Shown here: in pieces, positions 35,512-43,123 of the stretch
How positions within the stretch are numbered: the first letter of the stretch is position 1
Layout: each line of letters begins with the position of its first letter
Assembly (NCBI RefSeq): GCF_009362785.1
Contig: NZ_WHNQ01000025.1
Span: 1 to 64,000, forward strand
DNA from: Paraburkholderia atlantica
GTDB lineage: Bacteria; Pseudomonadota; Gammaproteobacteria; Burkholderiales; Burkholderiaceae
Direction of reading: 5' to 3'
Length of the DNA stretch: 64,000 bases
Notes under the pieces: model-generated
What the model saw: the letters and a program-made list of their open reading frames with translations, nothing else
What the model was told of the DNA's origin: nothing
Databases searched by the model: none
Translations under genes and position numbers: made by a program

Positions 35512-36348
35512 ATGTCCCACTCCGTCAATCTGGAAAACTACTTCGCCCGCATCGGCTATCAGGGCCCGCGCGCCGCCACGCTCGACGTGCTGCGGGCGAT
35601 TCACCGGCTCCATCCCGCCGCGATCCCGTTCGAGAACCTGAACCCGCTGATGCGCCAGCCCGTCAGGCTCGAGATCGAAGCCATCGAACGCAAGCTCGTG
35701 ACCCAAAAGCGCGGTGGCTACTGCTTCGAGCAGAACATTCTGTTCGCGAACGTGCTGATGCAACTCGGCTTCAGGATCACGCCGATGCTCGCGCGCGTCG
35801 TATGGGGCCGTGAGCCCGGCACGATCTCGCCGCGTACCCATATGGTGCTGCGTGTGGATCTCGACGGCGACGAATGGATCGCCGATGTCGGCTTCGGCGG
35901 CGTCACGCTGACCGCGCCGCTGCGCCTGACCGCCGGCCTCGCGCAGCCGATTCCGCTCGGCACGTTCCGTCTCGCCGACGCGGGGCACGACACCGTGTAT
36001 CTCGAGGTGCTGGCGCCGGACGAGAGCTGGACGCGCGTCTATCACGTCGACCTGCGCGCAGTCGAGTGGGTCGACTATGAAATCTCGAACTGGTACACGT
36101 CGACGTCACCTGATTCGAAGTTTGTGAATAACCTGCTGGCGTGCCGCGTGCTACCCGAACTGCGCCTCGCGCTATTGAACGATCAGTTCAACGAGCGTGA
36201 CGCGCAAGGACAGATCGTTAACGAACGGCGCCTCGCGAGTGCCGCCGAACTCGCCGACTGTCTGCGTGAGCGCTTCGGCTTGAACCTGGAGGACATCGAT
36301 ATCGCCGACGTGTTCGAGCGCGTGCGCACGCGCGATGCGGCCGCATAA
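35512..36348 (+). CDS. nat: Arylamine N-acetyltransferase
   Basis: A 278-residue NAT. The catalytic triad is complete: C71 in the R-G-G-Y-C-F-E-Q-N motif, H110 in R-T-H-M-V-L and D125 in A-D-V-G-F-G-G. The enzyme moves acetyl from acetyl-CoA to arylamines, hydrazines or similar amines. Length is typical (about 275-285). It is followed by a membrane methyltransferase gene 23 bp downstream on the same strand, so the two may be co-transcribed. Confidence 0.94.
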   Translation: MSHSVNLENYFARIGYQGPRAATLDVLRAIHRLHPAAIPFENLNPLMRQPVRLEIEAIERKLVTQKRGGYCFEQNILFANVLMQLGFRITPMLARVVWGREPGTISPRTHMVLRVDLDGDEWIADVGFGGVTLTAPLRLTAGLAQPIPLGTFRLADAGHDTVYLEVLAPDESWTRVYHVDLRAVEWVDYEISNWYTSTSPDSKFVNNLLACRVLPELRLALLNDQFNERDAQGQIVNERRLASAAELADCLRERFGLNLEDIDIADVFERVRTRDAAA

Positions 36349-36371
36349 GCCGAGCAGGTCAGGGAGCCGCG

Positions 36372-37052
36372 ATGGTCGCACGTCTGATCCTGCAATCGCT
36401 GGCGTGGCTGGCGTTCATGGGCGTGCTGCTGTTCGGCGCGGCCGGCACGCTCGCGTGGCCGGCCGCGTGGTGGTATCTGCTGGAACTGGCGGCATTGAGC
36501 CTGTGGCTCGGCTTGTGGCTCGCGCGTCATGATCCCGCGCTGCTCGCGGAGCGGCTCGCGCCATTCGTGCAGGCGCAGCAGAGCCGCTGGGATCGTGTGT
36601 TCATGGTCGCGATCGGGGCCGCGTGGTGCGGCTGGCTGATCCTGATGGGCTTCGACGCGATGCGGTTTCGCTGGTCCGGGCCGCTGCCGTTGTGGCTGAT
36701 GGGCTTCGGCGCGCTATGCGTGTTCCTGTGCATCTTCATGTGCCGCTTCGTGTTTCGCGCGAACAGCTATGCCGCGCCGGTGGTCAAGGTTCAGGCGAAC
36801 CGCGGGCACAAGGTCGCCGACACCGGTCCCTACGCGTACGTCCGTCATCCGATGTACACGGCCGCGCTGGTGTTCTTCATCGGCACGCCGCTGATGCTCG
36901 GCTCGTGGTGGGGGCTCGTGGCGCTGCCCGTGATGGCGTACGGCATGGGCTGGCGCGCGGTGCGCGAGGAGCGGCTGCTCGCCGATCAGCTCGCCGGCTA
37001 CACGGTGTACATGGCTCGTGTGCGTTACCGTTTCGTGCCGTTTATCTGGTAG
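36372..37052 (+). CDS. ICMT/PEMT-like isoprenylcysteine methyltransferase-family membrane protein
   Basis: A 226-residue integral membrane protein with five or six helices. The C-terminal catalytic signature is clear: G-P-Y-A-Y-V-R-H-P-M-Y (about 150-160), then the helical hairpin and E-E-R-L-L near residue 200, the SAM- and lipid-binding parts of the ICMT/PEMT superfamily. Bacterial members methylate small lipophilic or thiol substrates; the actual substrate is unknown. Begins 23 bp after the NAT gene. Confidence 0.85.
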   Translation: MVARLILQSLAWLAFMGVLLFGAAGTLAWPAAWWYLLELAALSLWLGLWLARHDPALLAERLAPFVQAQQSRWDRVFMVAIGAAWCGWLILMGFDAMRFRWSGPLPLWLMGFGALCVFLCIFMCRFVFRANSYAAPVVKVQANRGHKVADTGPYAYVRHPMYTAALVFFIGTPLMLGSWWGLVALPVMAYGMGWRAVREERLLADQLAGYTVYMARVRYRFVPFIW

Positions 37053-37152
37053 CGCGTCCGACTGGTCTCGCCGCCGTTGAAGCGGGTAAGATTGCTCCCG
37101 GCCGCCGGAGAACCGGCCACGGTGTACCTGATGTAACACCGGCGAACCACCG

Positions 37153-37944
37153 ATGAGGTTTGGAGTGAAAACAACTACACAGGCGCGCATCGCGCCCGCC
37201 GCACAGGCCGAGCAGCAACAGGACGCCGCCGATCGCGACCGCGACCCGCCGGTCAAGGCGATGCCCGCCTACGAGCAGATCAAACGCTACGTGCTCAAAC
37301 GCATCAGCGAAGGCGCATGGAAGCCGGGCGGACTGATTCCTTCCGAAACGGAGCTGGTCAAGGAGTTCGGCGTCGCGCGCATGACGGTGTCGCGCGCGCT
37401 GCGCGAACTGACCGCCGAGCGCGTGCTCACGCGTGTGCAAGGCTCGGGCACTTTCGTCGCGCCGCAGCGGTATGAATCGACGGTGCTGGAGATCCGCAAT
37501 ATCGCCGATGAAATCGCAGCGCGCGGTCATCGTCATGCGGCGCGCGTGTTGACGCTCGAACCGAGCGACGACGCCGATGCGCTCGAAGCGCTCGGTCTCG
37601 CGAGCGGTCCCGCGTTTCATTCGTGCATCGTGCACAGCGAGGAAGGCGAACCGATCCAGTACGAAGACCGCTTCGTCAATCCCAAGGTGTTCCCTGAATA
37701 TCTGCAGCAGGACTTTTCGGTCGAAACGCCGAATCACTACATGGTGCGGCTCGCGCCCGTGCAGCGCGCCGAGTTTCGCATCTATGCGCAAAAGCCCGAC
37801 GCCTTTGTGCGGCGTCATCTGATGATGGAGATCGGCGAGCCGTGTCTGCTGCTGTGGCGGCGCACGTGGGTGGGCGAAAACGTCGCGACGTCGGTGCGGC
37901 TATGGCATCCGGCGTCGCGTTTTCATCTGGCGGGGACCGTGTAG
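37153..37944 (+). CDS. HutC/FarR-type GntR-family regulator
   Basis: A 263-residue protein with an N-terminal GntR winged helix (about 38-103, including S-E-T-E-L-V-K-E-F-G-V-A-R-M-T-V-S-R-A-L-R-E-L and the wing Q-G-S-G-T-F-V-A-P) and a C-terminal UTRA ligand domain (about 115-255). The first 35 residues are a Gln/Asp-rich extension, and an alternative GTG start at 37165 is possible. It ends 20 bp from a convergent paralogue. HutC-type repressors usually bind imidazole or amino-acid derivatives; no obvious target lies upstream. Confidence 0.88.
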   Translation: MRFGVKTTTQARIAPAAQAEQQQDAADRDRDPPVKAMPAYEQIKRYVLKRISEGAWKPGGLIPSETELVKEFGVARMTVSRALRELTAERVLTRVQGSGTFVAPQRYESTVLEIRNIADEIAARGHRHAARVLTLEPSDDADALEALGLASGPAFHSCIVHSEEGEPIQYEDRFVNPKVFPEYLQQDFSVETPNHYMVRLAPVQRAEFRIYAQKPDAFVRRHLMMEIGEPCLLLWRRTWVGENVATSVRLWHPASRFHLAGTV

Positions 37945-37964
37945 CCCGGTTTCTGAAGCGCGCT

Positions 37965-38777
37965 TCAGGCCTGGCGCTGTGACGTATTCGGTGAGAAGCG
38001 GCAGCCGAGCCGGTAGCGCGAACCCGGATGCACGAAACGCGCGAACGTCACCGCGACGCCGCTCGTCCACGTGCGGCGCGTCAGCGTCAGGCAGGGTTCC
38101 TCCGCGTGAATTTCGAGCAGCTCGGCTTCGGCGGGCGTCGGCAGCGCCGCGTCCACCACGTGTTCGAGATCGTGCATCGGCACGGCCGTCAGCAGATACT
38201 CGGACGGCTTCAGCGCCGAAAAATCGTGCTGCAGAAAATCCGGCGCGACGGCCGGATTCACATAGCGGTCTTCGAGCTGCACCGGCAGGCCATTCTCGCG
38301 ATGCACGCAGATCACATGAAACACCGAAGCGCCCGGCGCCAGCCCCAATGCGTTCGACACCGTGACCGACGCGGTTTCGCGCTGCAACAGCACCATGTCG
38401 CAACGATATGCGTGGCCGCGCGAGCGGATCTCGTCGCCGATATGGGCGATCATCAATAGCGTCGATTGCGGCTTGTTCGGCGCGACGAAAGTGCCGACGC
38501 CCGATACGCGCGTGACGAGCCCCGCGTCGGCGAGCTCGCGCAGCGCGCGGTTGACCGTCATTCGCGATACGCCGAGCGTCCCGACGAGATCGAGTTCGGA
38601 AGGCAGACGATCGCCTGCCTGGCGTTCGCCCGAGTCGATGATCTGGCGGATGTGCTGTTTGACCTGCTCGTAGCGCGCGGCGGGCGCCTCGTCGCCGCCG
38701 TGCGCGGTTCTGGCCGCGGCGCTGGCCGCGCTGGCGGAGAATTTGCCGTGAGGCTTGTTGCGAGCGGTGGTGCTCAT
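37965..38777 (-). CDS. HutC-type GntR regulator of the amino-acid ABC operon
   Basis: A 270-residue regulator with a GntR winged helix (about 35-102, S-E-L-D-L-V-G-T-L-G-V-S-R-M-T-V-N-R-A-L-R-E-L, wing S-G-V-G-T-F-V-A-P) and a UTRA effector domain (about 115-258). Its start overlaps the ABC ATPase stop by 4 nt (ATGA), so it is the last gene of the leftward transporter operon and is probably autoregulated. Two GTATATAC palindromes in the divergent promoter at 41995 and 42096 fit HutC-type operators. The N-terminus is Ala/Ser-rich. Confidence 0.9.
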   Translation of the reverse strand: MSTTARNKPHGKFSASAASAAARTAHGGDEAPAARYEQVKQHIRQIIDSGERQAGDRLPSELDLVGTLGVSRMTVNRALRELADAGLVTRVSGVGTFVAPNKPQSTLLMIAHIGDEIRSRGHAYRCDMVLLQRETASVTVSNALGLAPGASVFHVICVHRENGLPVQLEDRYVNPAVAPDFLQHDFSALKPSEYLLTAVPMHDLEHVVDAALPTPAEAELLEIHAEEPCLTLTRRTWTSGVAVTFARFVHPGSRYRLGCRFSPNTSQRQA

Positions 38778-39661
38778 AGCGGCTGGGTGTCGTCGGGGCC
38801 ACGCGTCCAGAACGCATTGCGGTCGAAATAGTTTTGCAGAAACTGCCGCAGACGTGGCTGCGCGGCATCGTGAAACACGTCGCGCGGCTTGCCCTGCACG
38901 GCGATGCGGCCTTGATCGATGAACACGACCTTGTCGGCCACCTGCGCGGCGAAGCCCATTTCATGCGTGACCACGGCCATCGTCATGCCGTCGCGCGCGA
39001 GCTGTTTCATCACTTGCAGCACTTCGCCGACGAGCTCCGGATCGAGCGCCGACGTGGGTTCGTCGAACAGCATGATGTGCGGCTCCATGGCGAGCGCGCG
39101 CGCAATCGCGACGCGCTGCTGCTGACCGCCCGACAGCTTCGCCGGATACGCGTCGCCTTTGTGCGCGAGGCCGACCGTCTCCAGCATCGCGTTCGCGCGG
39201 CGGCGCGCTTCGTCGCTCGACAGGTGCCGCACGCGCAGCAGCGCTTCCATCACGTTGCCGAGCGCGGTCATGTGCGGCCACAGGTTGAACTGCTGGAACA
39301 CCATGCCGACGTTGCGGCGCACGCGGTTGATCTCGCCGTGCGACGCGCGCACGCGTTTGCCGTTGCGCTCGGTATAGCCGAGCAGTTCGCCTTCGATGCG
39401 CACGTCGCCGTGATCGTGGGTTTCGAGCGCGGCGAGGCAGCGCAGCAGCGTGCTCTTGCCCGAGCCCGACGGTCCGATGATGCAGACCACTTCGGAACGC
39501 GCGATCTCGAGATCGATGCCGCGCAGCACCTCGACATCGCCGAAGCGTTTGCGCAGATCGCGCACTTCGATCAGCGGCGCGGCATTCGATGCGTTCGCCG
39601 TTGCGCTGGCGGACGGCGCGGAAGTTTGCGCGGGGGAGTGCATGTCGGCGATGGCGTTCAT
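38774..39661 (-). CDS. Polar amino-acid ABC transporter ATP-binding protein
   Basis: A 295-residue ATPase of the GlnQ/HisP type. Walker A is G-P-S-G-S-G-K-S-T, the Q-loop V-F-Q-Q-F-N-L-W-P-H-M-T, signature L-S-G-G-Q-Q-Q-R and Walker B L-F-D-E-P-T-S-A-L-D. The first 28 residues are a low-complexity Ala/Ser extension absent from GlnQ, and about 15 extra residues follow the usual end. It drives uptake with the two permeases and the binding protein upstream. Overlaps the regulator gene by 4 nt. Confidence 0.93.
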   Translation of the reverse strand: MNAIADMHSPAQTSAPSASATANASNAAPLIEVRDLRKRFGDVEVLRGIDLEIARSEVVCIIGPSGSGKSTLLRCLAALETHDHGDVRIEGELLGYTERNGKRVRASHGEINRVRRNVGMVFQQFNLWPHMTALGNVMEALLRVRHLSSDEARRRANAMLETVGLAHKGDAYPAKLSGGQQQRVAIARALAMEPHIMLFDEPTSALDPELVGEVLQVMKQLARDGMTMAVVTHEMGFAAQVADKVVFIDQGRIAVQGKPRDVFHDAAQPRLRQFLQNYFDRNAFWTRGPDDTQPL

Positions 39662-39674
39662 AGGTGTTCCGGAA

Positions 39675-40337
39675 TCATGCCATGAAGCGTGCGAGGCGGG
39701 CTTCGGCCCACATGCCCGCGCGCGAGGTCAGCTCGACCAGCGCGAGATAGCACACGCACAGCACCAGCAGCGTTTCGACGAAAGCGAAGGTGGCCGAGCC
39801 GATACCGGTCAGCACGAACGTCAGTTCCGGCACGGTGACGATCGACAGCACGGCCGTTTCCTTGCTCAGCACGATGATCAGATTGGTCAGCGCGGGCACG
39901 ATCAGCACCAGCATCTGCGGCGCCTGGATGCGCACGATGGCCTGCCAGCGCGTGAGCCCGAGACACGACGCCGCTTCGAGGTGGCCTTTGGGCACCGACT
40001 GGAAGCCGGAGCGGAACGCTTCGGCGAAATACGCGCTGCCGTAGAGACCGAGGCCGACGATGCCGGCCGTCATCGGTTCGAGCGTGAGGCCGATCGACGG
40101 GCCGCCGTAGTACAGCAGAAACAGCTGCACCAGAAACGGCGTGCCGCGCAACAGTTCGATATAGACGCGCAGCGCGGCGCGCAGCCAGCGTCCGCAGAAC
40201 AGTTGCAGCACCGCGATCAGGAAGCCGATCAAGAGACCGATCGCGACACCCGCGGCCCAGCTGCCGAGCGTCGTCGCGAGACCGGCGGCGATCGGCTGCA
40301 GGTTGTGCGTGATGACGGTCGGATCGAACGATTGCAT
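39675..40337 (-). CDS. Polar amino-acid ABC transporter permease
   Basis: A 220-residue HisM/GlnP-type permease with about five helices. It carries the cytoplasmic EAA-like loop E-A-A-S-C-L-G-L-T-R-W-Q and the R-G-T-P-F-L-V-Q motif typical of amino-acid permeases of this class. It lies between the ATPase (13-bp gap) and the second permease (28-bp gap). Confidence 0.9.
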   Translation of the reverse strand: MQSFDPTVITHNLQPIAAGLATTLGSWAAGVAIGLLIGFLIAVLQLFCGRWLRAALRVYIELLRGTPFLVQLFLLYYGGPSIGLTLEPMTAGIVGLGLYGSAYFAEAFRSGFQSVPKGHLEAASCLGLTRWQAIVRIQAPQMLVLIVPALTNLIIVLSKETAVLSIVTVPELTFVLTGIGSATFAFVETLLVLCVCYLALVELTSRAGMWAEARLARFMA

Positions 40338-40365
40338 GGCGAGGTTCGCTTAAACGTGAGTCGAT

Positions 40366-41016
40366 TCAGGCGTGCTGCAAACGGTGTTCGGCCGCATGCG
40401 CGACGAGCGCGAGCGAACCGCAGATCACGAAGTAGATGAGCCCGGCCGCGACATACGCTTCGAGCGGCCGGTAAGTGCTCGCGGCGATGTTCTGCGCGGT
40501 GCGGGTCAACTCGGCGACGCCGACCACCGAGATCAGCGAAGAAGCCTTGATCAGCAGCACCATTTCGTTGACGAGCGACGGCAGCGTCAAACGGAACGCT
40601 TGCGGCACCAGAATGCGCCGCAGCGTATCGAGCGGGGACAGCCCGAGCATGCGCGCGGCTTCGAGATGTCCGGGCGGAATGCTCAGAAACCCGCCGCGCA
40701 GAATCTCGGCGATATACGAAGCCGAGCACAGCGACACCGCGCTGATCGCGGCGACGATCGGCGACACGTTGATACCGGCGAATGGCAACAGGTAGTAGAC
40801 GAGCAGCAGCTGAACGAGCATCGGCACGCCACGAAAGAAGAATACGTAGGCGCCGCCCGCGAGCCGCGCGGCGCGATGCTGCGACAGCCGCGCGGAGCAC
40901 ACGCCGATGCCGACGAAGAAGCCGATCACGAGCCCCGTCAGCGAAATGCCGACGGTGGCGAACGCCGCATGCAGCAGCAGCGGCAGGCCCTGAACGAAGA
41001 CGGTCGTGTTGAACAT
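40366..41016 (-). CDS. Polar amino-acid ABC transporter permease
   Basis: A 216-residue permease of the HisQ/GlnP type, partner of the previous one. R-G-V-P-M-L-V-Q-L-L-L-V-Y-Y and the EAA-like E-A-A-R-M-L-G-L-S-P-L-D loop are clear. Homology begins at the ATG at 41016; the frame stays open 46 codons further up without a ribosome-binding site. It starts 55 bp after the binding-protein stop. Confidence 0.9.
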   Translation of the reverse strand: MFNTTVFVQGLPLLLHAAFATVGISLTGLVIGFFVGIGVCSARLSQHRAARLAGGAYVFFFRGVPMLVQLLLVYYLLPFAGINVSPIVAAISAVSLCSASYIAEILRGGFLSIPPGHLEAARMLGLSPLDTLRRILVPQAFRLTLPSLVNEMVLLIKASSLISVVGVAELTRTAQNIAASTYRPLEAYVAAGLIYFVICGSLALVAHAAEHRLQHA

Positions 41017-41071
41017 GGATCGCGGCCGGTGGAACGGGAAGGGCGACGCGTGTCGCCCACGCAAAGGACGC

Positions 41072-41899
41072 TCAGTAATTCGGCGTGGGCATCGTGGAAG
41101 GCATCTCCATCGCGACACCGAACCACTTCTTCTGCAACGCGGCGAGGCGGCCATCCTTCTGCATCTTCACGAGTGCGGCGTTGAACGCGTCGGCGAGCGG
41201 CTTGCTGTCGGCGTCCTTACGCAATGCGTATGCGAAGTACACCTTGGCGCCGAACGGCGGCTGCACGACCGCGAACGACTCGGGGCGCTGTTTCGCGACA
41301 TACGCAATATTGGTCATCGAGTTCGCGACAGCGACGATGCGGCCCGCAGCGAGGTCGGCGTAGGCCTGATTGTTGTCGACGTACTCGCGGATATCGGGCT
41401 GCTTCGGCAGCGTGGCCGCGTAGCTCTTCAACTGGTCGAGCTGTGCGGAGCCCTTGCCCGCGCCGACCGTCTTGCCTGCGATATCCGACGATTGCTTGAG
41501 CGACGCATCGTTCGCGCGCTTGAGCAGCGCGTCGGTCGCATCGGCGACGGGCAGCGTGTACGTGTAGCGTTCCATGCGCGCCTTCGTGACCGTCAACGGG
41601 CCGCCGACCATATCGAACTTGCCCGCTTCGAGACCGGGCAGCACGCTCGGCCACGGCAGATCGATGAAACGCACCTTGACGCCGATTTCCTTGCCGATCT
41701 CCGCGAACAGGTCTTTGTTGAAGCCGGCCTGCTGGCCGTTCTCGAGAAAGTCGAATGGCGCGAATTGCATTTCGGTGCCGACCACCAGTTCGCCGGCTTT
41801 CTTCACTTTGGCGAGCTGGTCTTCGGCGTGCGCTGCGACGCTTGCCGCGCACAGCGCCAGCATGACCAGACCACATTTCCAGCCTGCAAGGATACGCAT
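41072..41899 (-). CDS. Polar amino-acid ABC transporter substrate-binding protein
   Basis: A 275-residue periplasmic-binding protein of family 3 (SBP_bac_3, HisJ/ArtJ type). A signal peptide covers residues 1-25 (A-A-H-A-E cleavage). The mature start G-E-L-V-V-G-T-E-M-Q-F-A-P-F-D-F and the F-D-M-V-G-G-P-L-T-V-T-K-A-R block are classic. The ligand is probably an amino acid or amino-acid-like compound; the exact one cannot be read. First gene of the leftward operon. GGAGAA lies before the ATG, and the operator at 41995 is about 100 bp upstream. Confidence 0.92.
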   Translation of the reverse strand: MRILAGWKCGLVMLALCAASVAAHAEDQLAKVKKAGELVVGTEMQFAPFDFLENGQQAGFNKDLFAEIGKEIGVKVRFIDLPWPSVLPGLEAGKFDMVGGPLTVTKARMERYTYTLPVADATDALLKRANDASLKQSSDIAGKTVGAGKGSAQLDQLKSYAATLPKQPDIREYVDNNQAYADLAAGRIVAVANSMTNIAYVAKQRPESFAVVQPPFGAKVYFAYALRKDADSKPLADAFNAALVKMQKDGRLAALQKKWFGVAMEMPSTMPTPNY

Positions 41900-41994
41900 G
41901 GAGTTCTCCGGGGGCGAATTGGTGTTGGGTGGCCGGCGTGTCGAAGTCTTCGTTGTGGACCCGCCGCGCCGGCGCCAATTGCGGGCCCTGCTGG

Positions 41995-42008
41995 GCAGTA
42001 TATACTGC
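41995..42008. promoter_or_regulatory. Palindromic operator 1, HutC-type
   Basis: GCAGTATATACTGC is a perfect 14-bp palindrome with a GTATATAC core, the symmetry expected for a HutC-family site. It lies 96 bp before the binding-protein gene, in the divergent promoter shared with the oxygenase gene. The likely binder is the regulator at 37965. Confidence 0.65.
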
Positions 42009-42095
42009 GTTTCCAGCGAAAAATAAATGCTCGCGTGAGTAGAGAAAAGCCCTGATACCAAGGTGCGCTAAGCAACTTGCAGCAGTGCTTTTGGC

Positions 42096-42105
42096 GGTAT
42101 ATACC
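42096..42105. promoter_or_regulatory. Palindromic operator 2, HutC-type
   Basis: GGTATATACC is a perfect 10-bp palindrome with the same GTATATAC core as operator 1, 99 bp away centre to centre. It lies 32 bp before the oxygenase ATG, where bound repressor would block transcription. Two like sites in one divergent region favour co-regulation of both operons. Confidence 0.62.
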
Positions 42106-42137
42106 ACTGCAATACCGATCCTCGAAGGAGCAGCGCG

Positions 42138-43112
42138 ATGCCCGCGACCCGCATTCCGATCATCGATGTCGCCGGCGTGCGCGCGGGCGATCAGCAGGCG
42201 CTCCGACGCGTCGCGAAGGAAATTCATGAAGCGTGTACGACGATCGGTTTTTTCTACATTGTCAATCACGGCGTGCCGCAAGCGACGATCGACTCCGCCG
42301 CGCAAGCCGCGCGCACGTTCTTCGCGTTTCCGGTCGACACGAAGCGCCGCGCGGCGGTCAATCATCGGCATCGCGGCTTCAATGCGCTCGGCGACGCGAC
42401 GATGTACCAGGCAAAGCGGCCCGATTACAAGGAGTTCTTCAGCATCGGGCTCGAACTGCCGGAAGACGATCCCGACGTGCTGGCGGGGCAGGCACTACGC
42501 GGGCCGAACAACTGGCCGGACTTCATGCCCGGGTTGCGGCCGGTGCTGTATGACTATTACGAGGCGGTCGGCGCGTGCGGCGCCGATCTGTTGCGCGCGG
42601 TCGCGGTGAGCCTTGGCATCGAAGAAAATTTCTTCGCGCCGCGCTACACGAAGCGTATGCAGCGCACACAAATGGTCTACTACCCGCCGCAGCCGCCGCA
42701 ATCGGATGAAGATCAGTTCGGCGTCGCGCCGCATACCGACTACGGCTGCATCACCTTGCTATGGCAGGATCAGGTCGGCGGCCTGCAGGTGCGCGAAATC
42801 GCCAACGATACGTGGGTCGAGGCGCCGCCCGTCGAAGGCAGCTTCGTCGTGAATGTCGGCGACCTGCTCGCACGCTGGACCAACGACCGCTTTCGCTCGA
42901 CGCTGCATCGCGTGATCAATGCGTCGGGGCGCGAGCGCTATTCGATCGCGACGTTCTACGATCCGACCTATGGCGCGCTCGTCGATCCGCGCGAGCTCGG
43001 TGCGAGCGATGCGCAAAGCAAATATCAGCCGGTCGCCGCGGGCGACTATATTCTCGGCCGGATCAACGATTCGATGGGCTACCGCAAGAAACTCGCCGCT
43101 ACGGCACAGTAA
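42138..43112 (+). CDS. Isopenicillin N synthase-family 2-oxoglutarate/Fe(II) oxygenase
   Basis: A 324-residue non-heme iron oxygenase with the DIOX_N region (about 5-115) and catalytic 2OG-FeII domain (about 170-285). Iron ligands are H199 and D201 in P-H-T-D-Y-G and H257 in S-T-L-H-R-V. R267 and S269 (R-Y-S) should hold 2-oxoglutarate. The N-terminal G-F-F-Y-I-V-N-H-G-V motif is standard. The family hydroxylates or desaturates small molecules; the true substrate is unknown. It is followed 11 bp later by an FAD dehydrogenase and divergent from an amino-acid importer, suggesting catabolism of an imported amino-acid-like compound. GGAGCAGCG precedes the ATG. Confidence 0.88.
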   Translation: MPATRIPIIDVAGVRAGDQQALRRVAKEIHEACTTIGFFYIVNHGVPQATIDSAAQAARTFFAFPVDTKRRAAVNHRHRGFNALGDATMYQAKRPDYKEFFSIGLELPEDDPDVLAGQALRGPNNWPDFMPGLRPVLYDYYEAVGACGADLLRAVAVSLGIEENFFAPRYTKRMQRTQMVYYPPQPPQSDEDQFGVAPHTDYGCITLLWQDQVGGLQVREIANDTWVEAPPVEGSFVVNVGDLLARWTNDRFRSTLHRVINASGRERYSIATFYDPTYGALVDPRELGASDAQSKYQPVAAGDYILGRINDSMGYRKKLAATAQ

Positions 43113-43123
43113 GGAACTTCTGC

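Noticed and set aside
37121..37140. GGTGT/ACACC inverted repeat before the GntR gene at 37153.
   Set aside because: Only five bases per arm match, and it does not share the GTATATAC core of the likely HutC operators.
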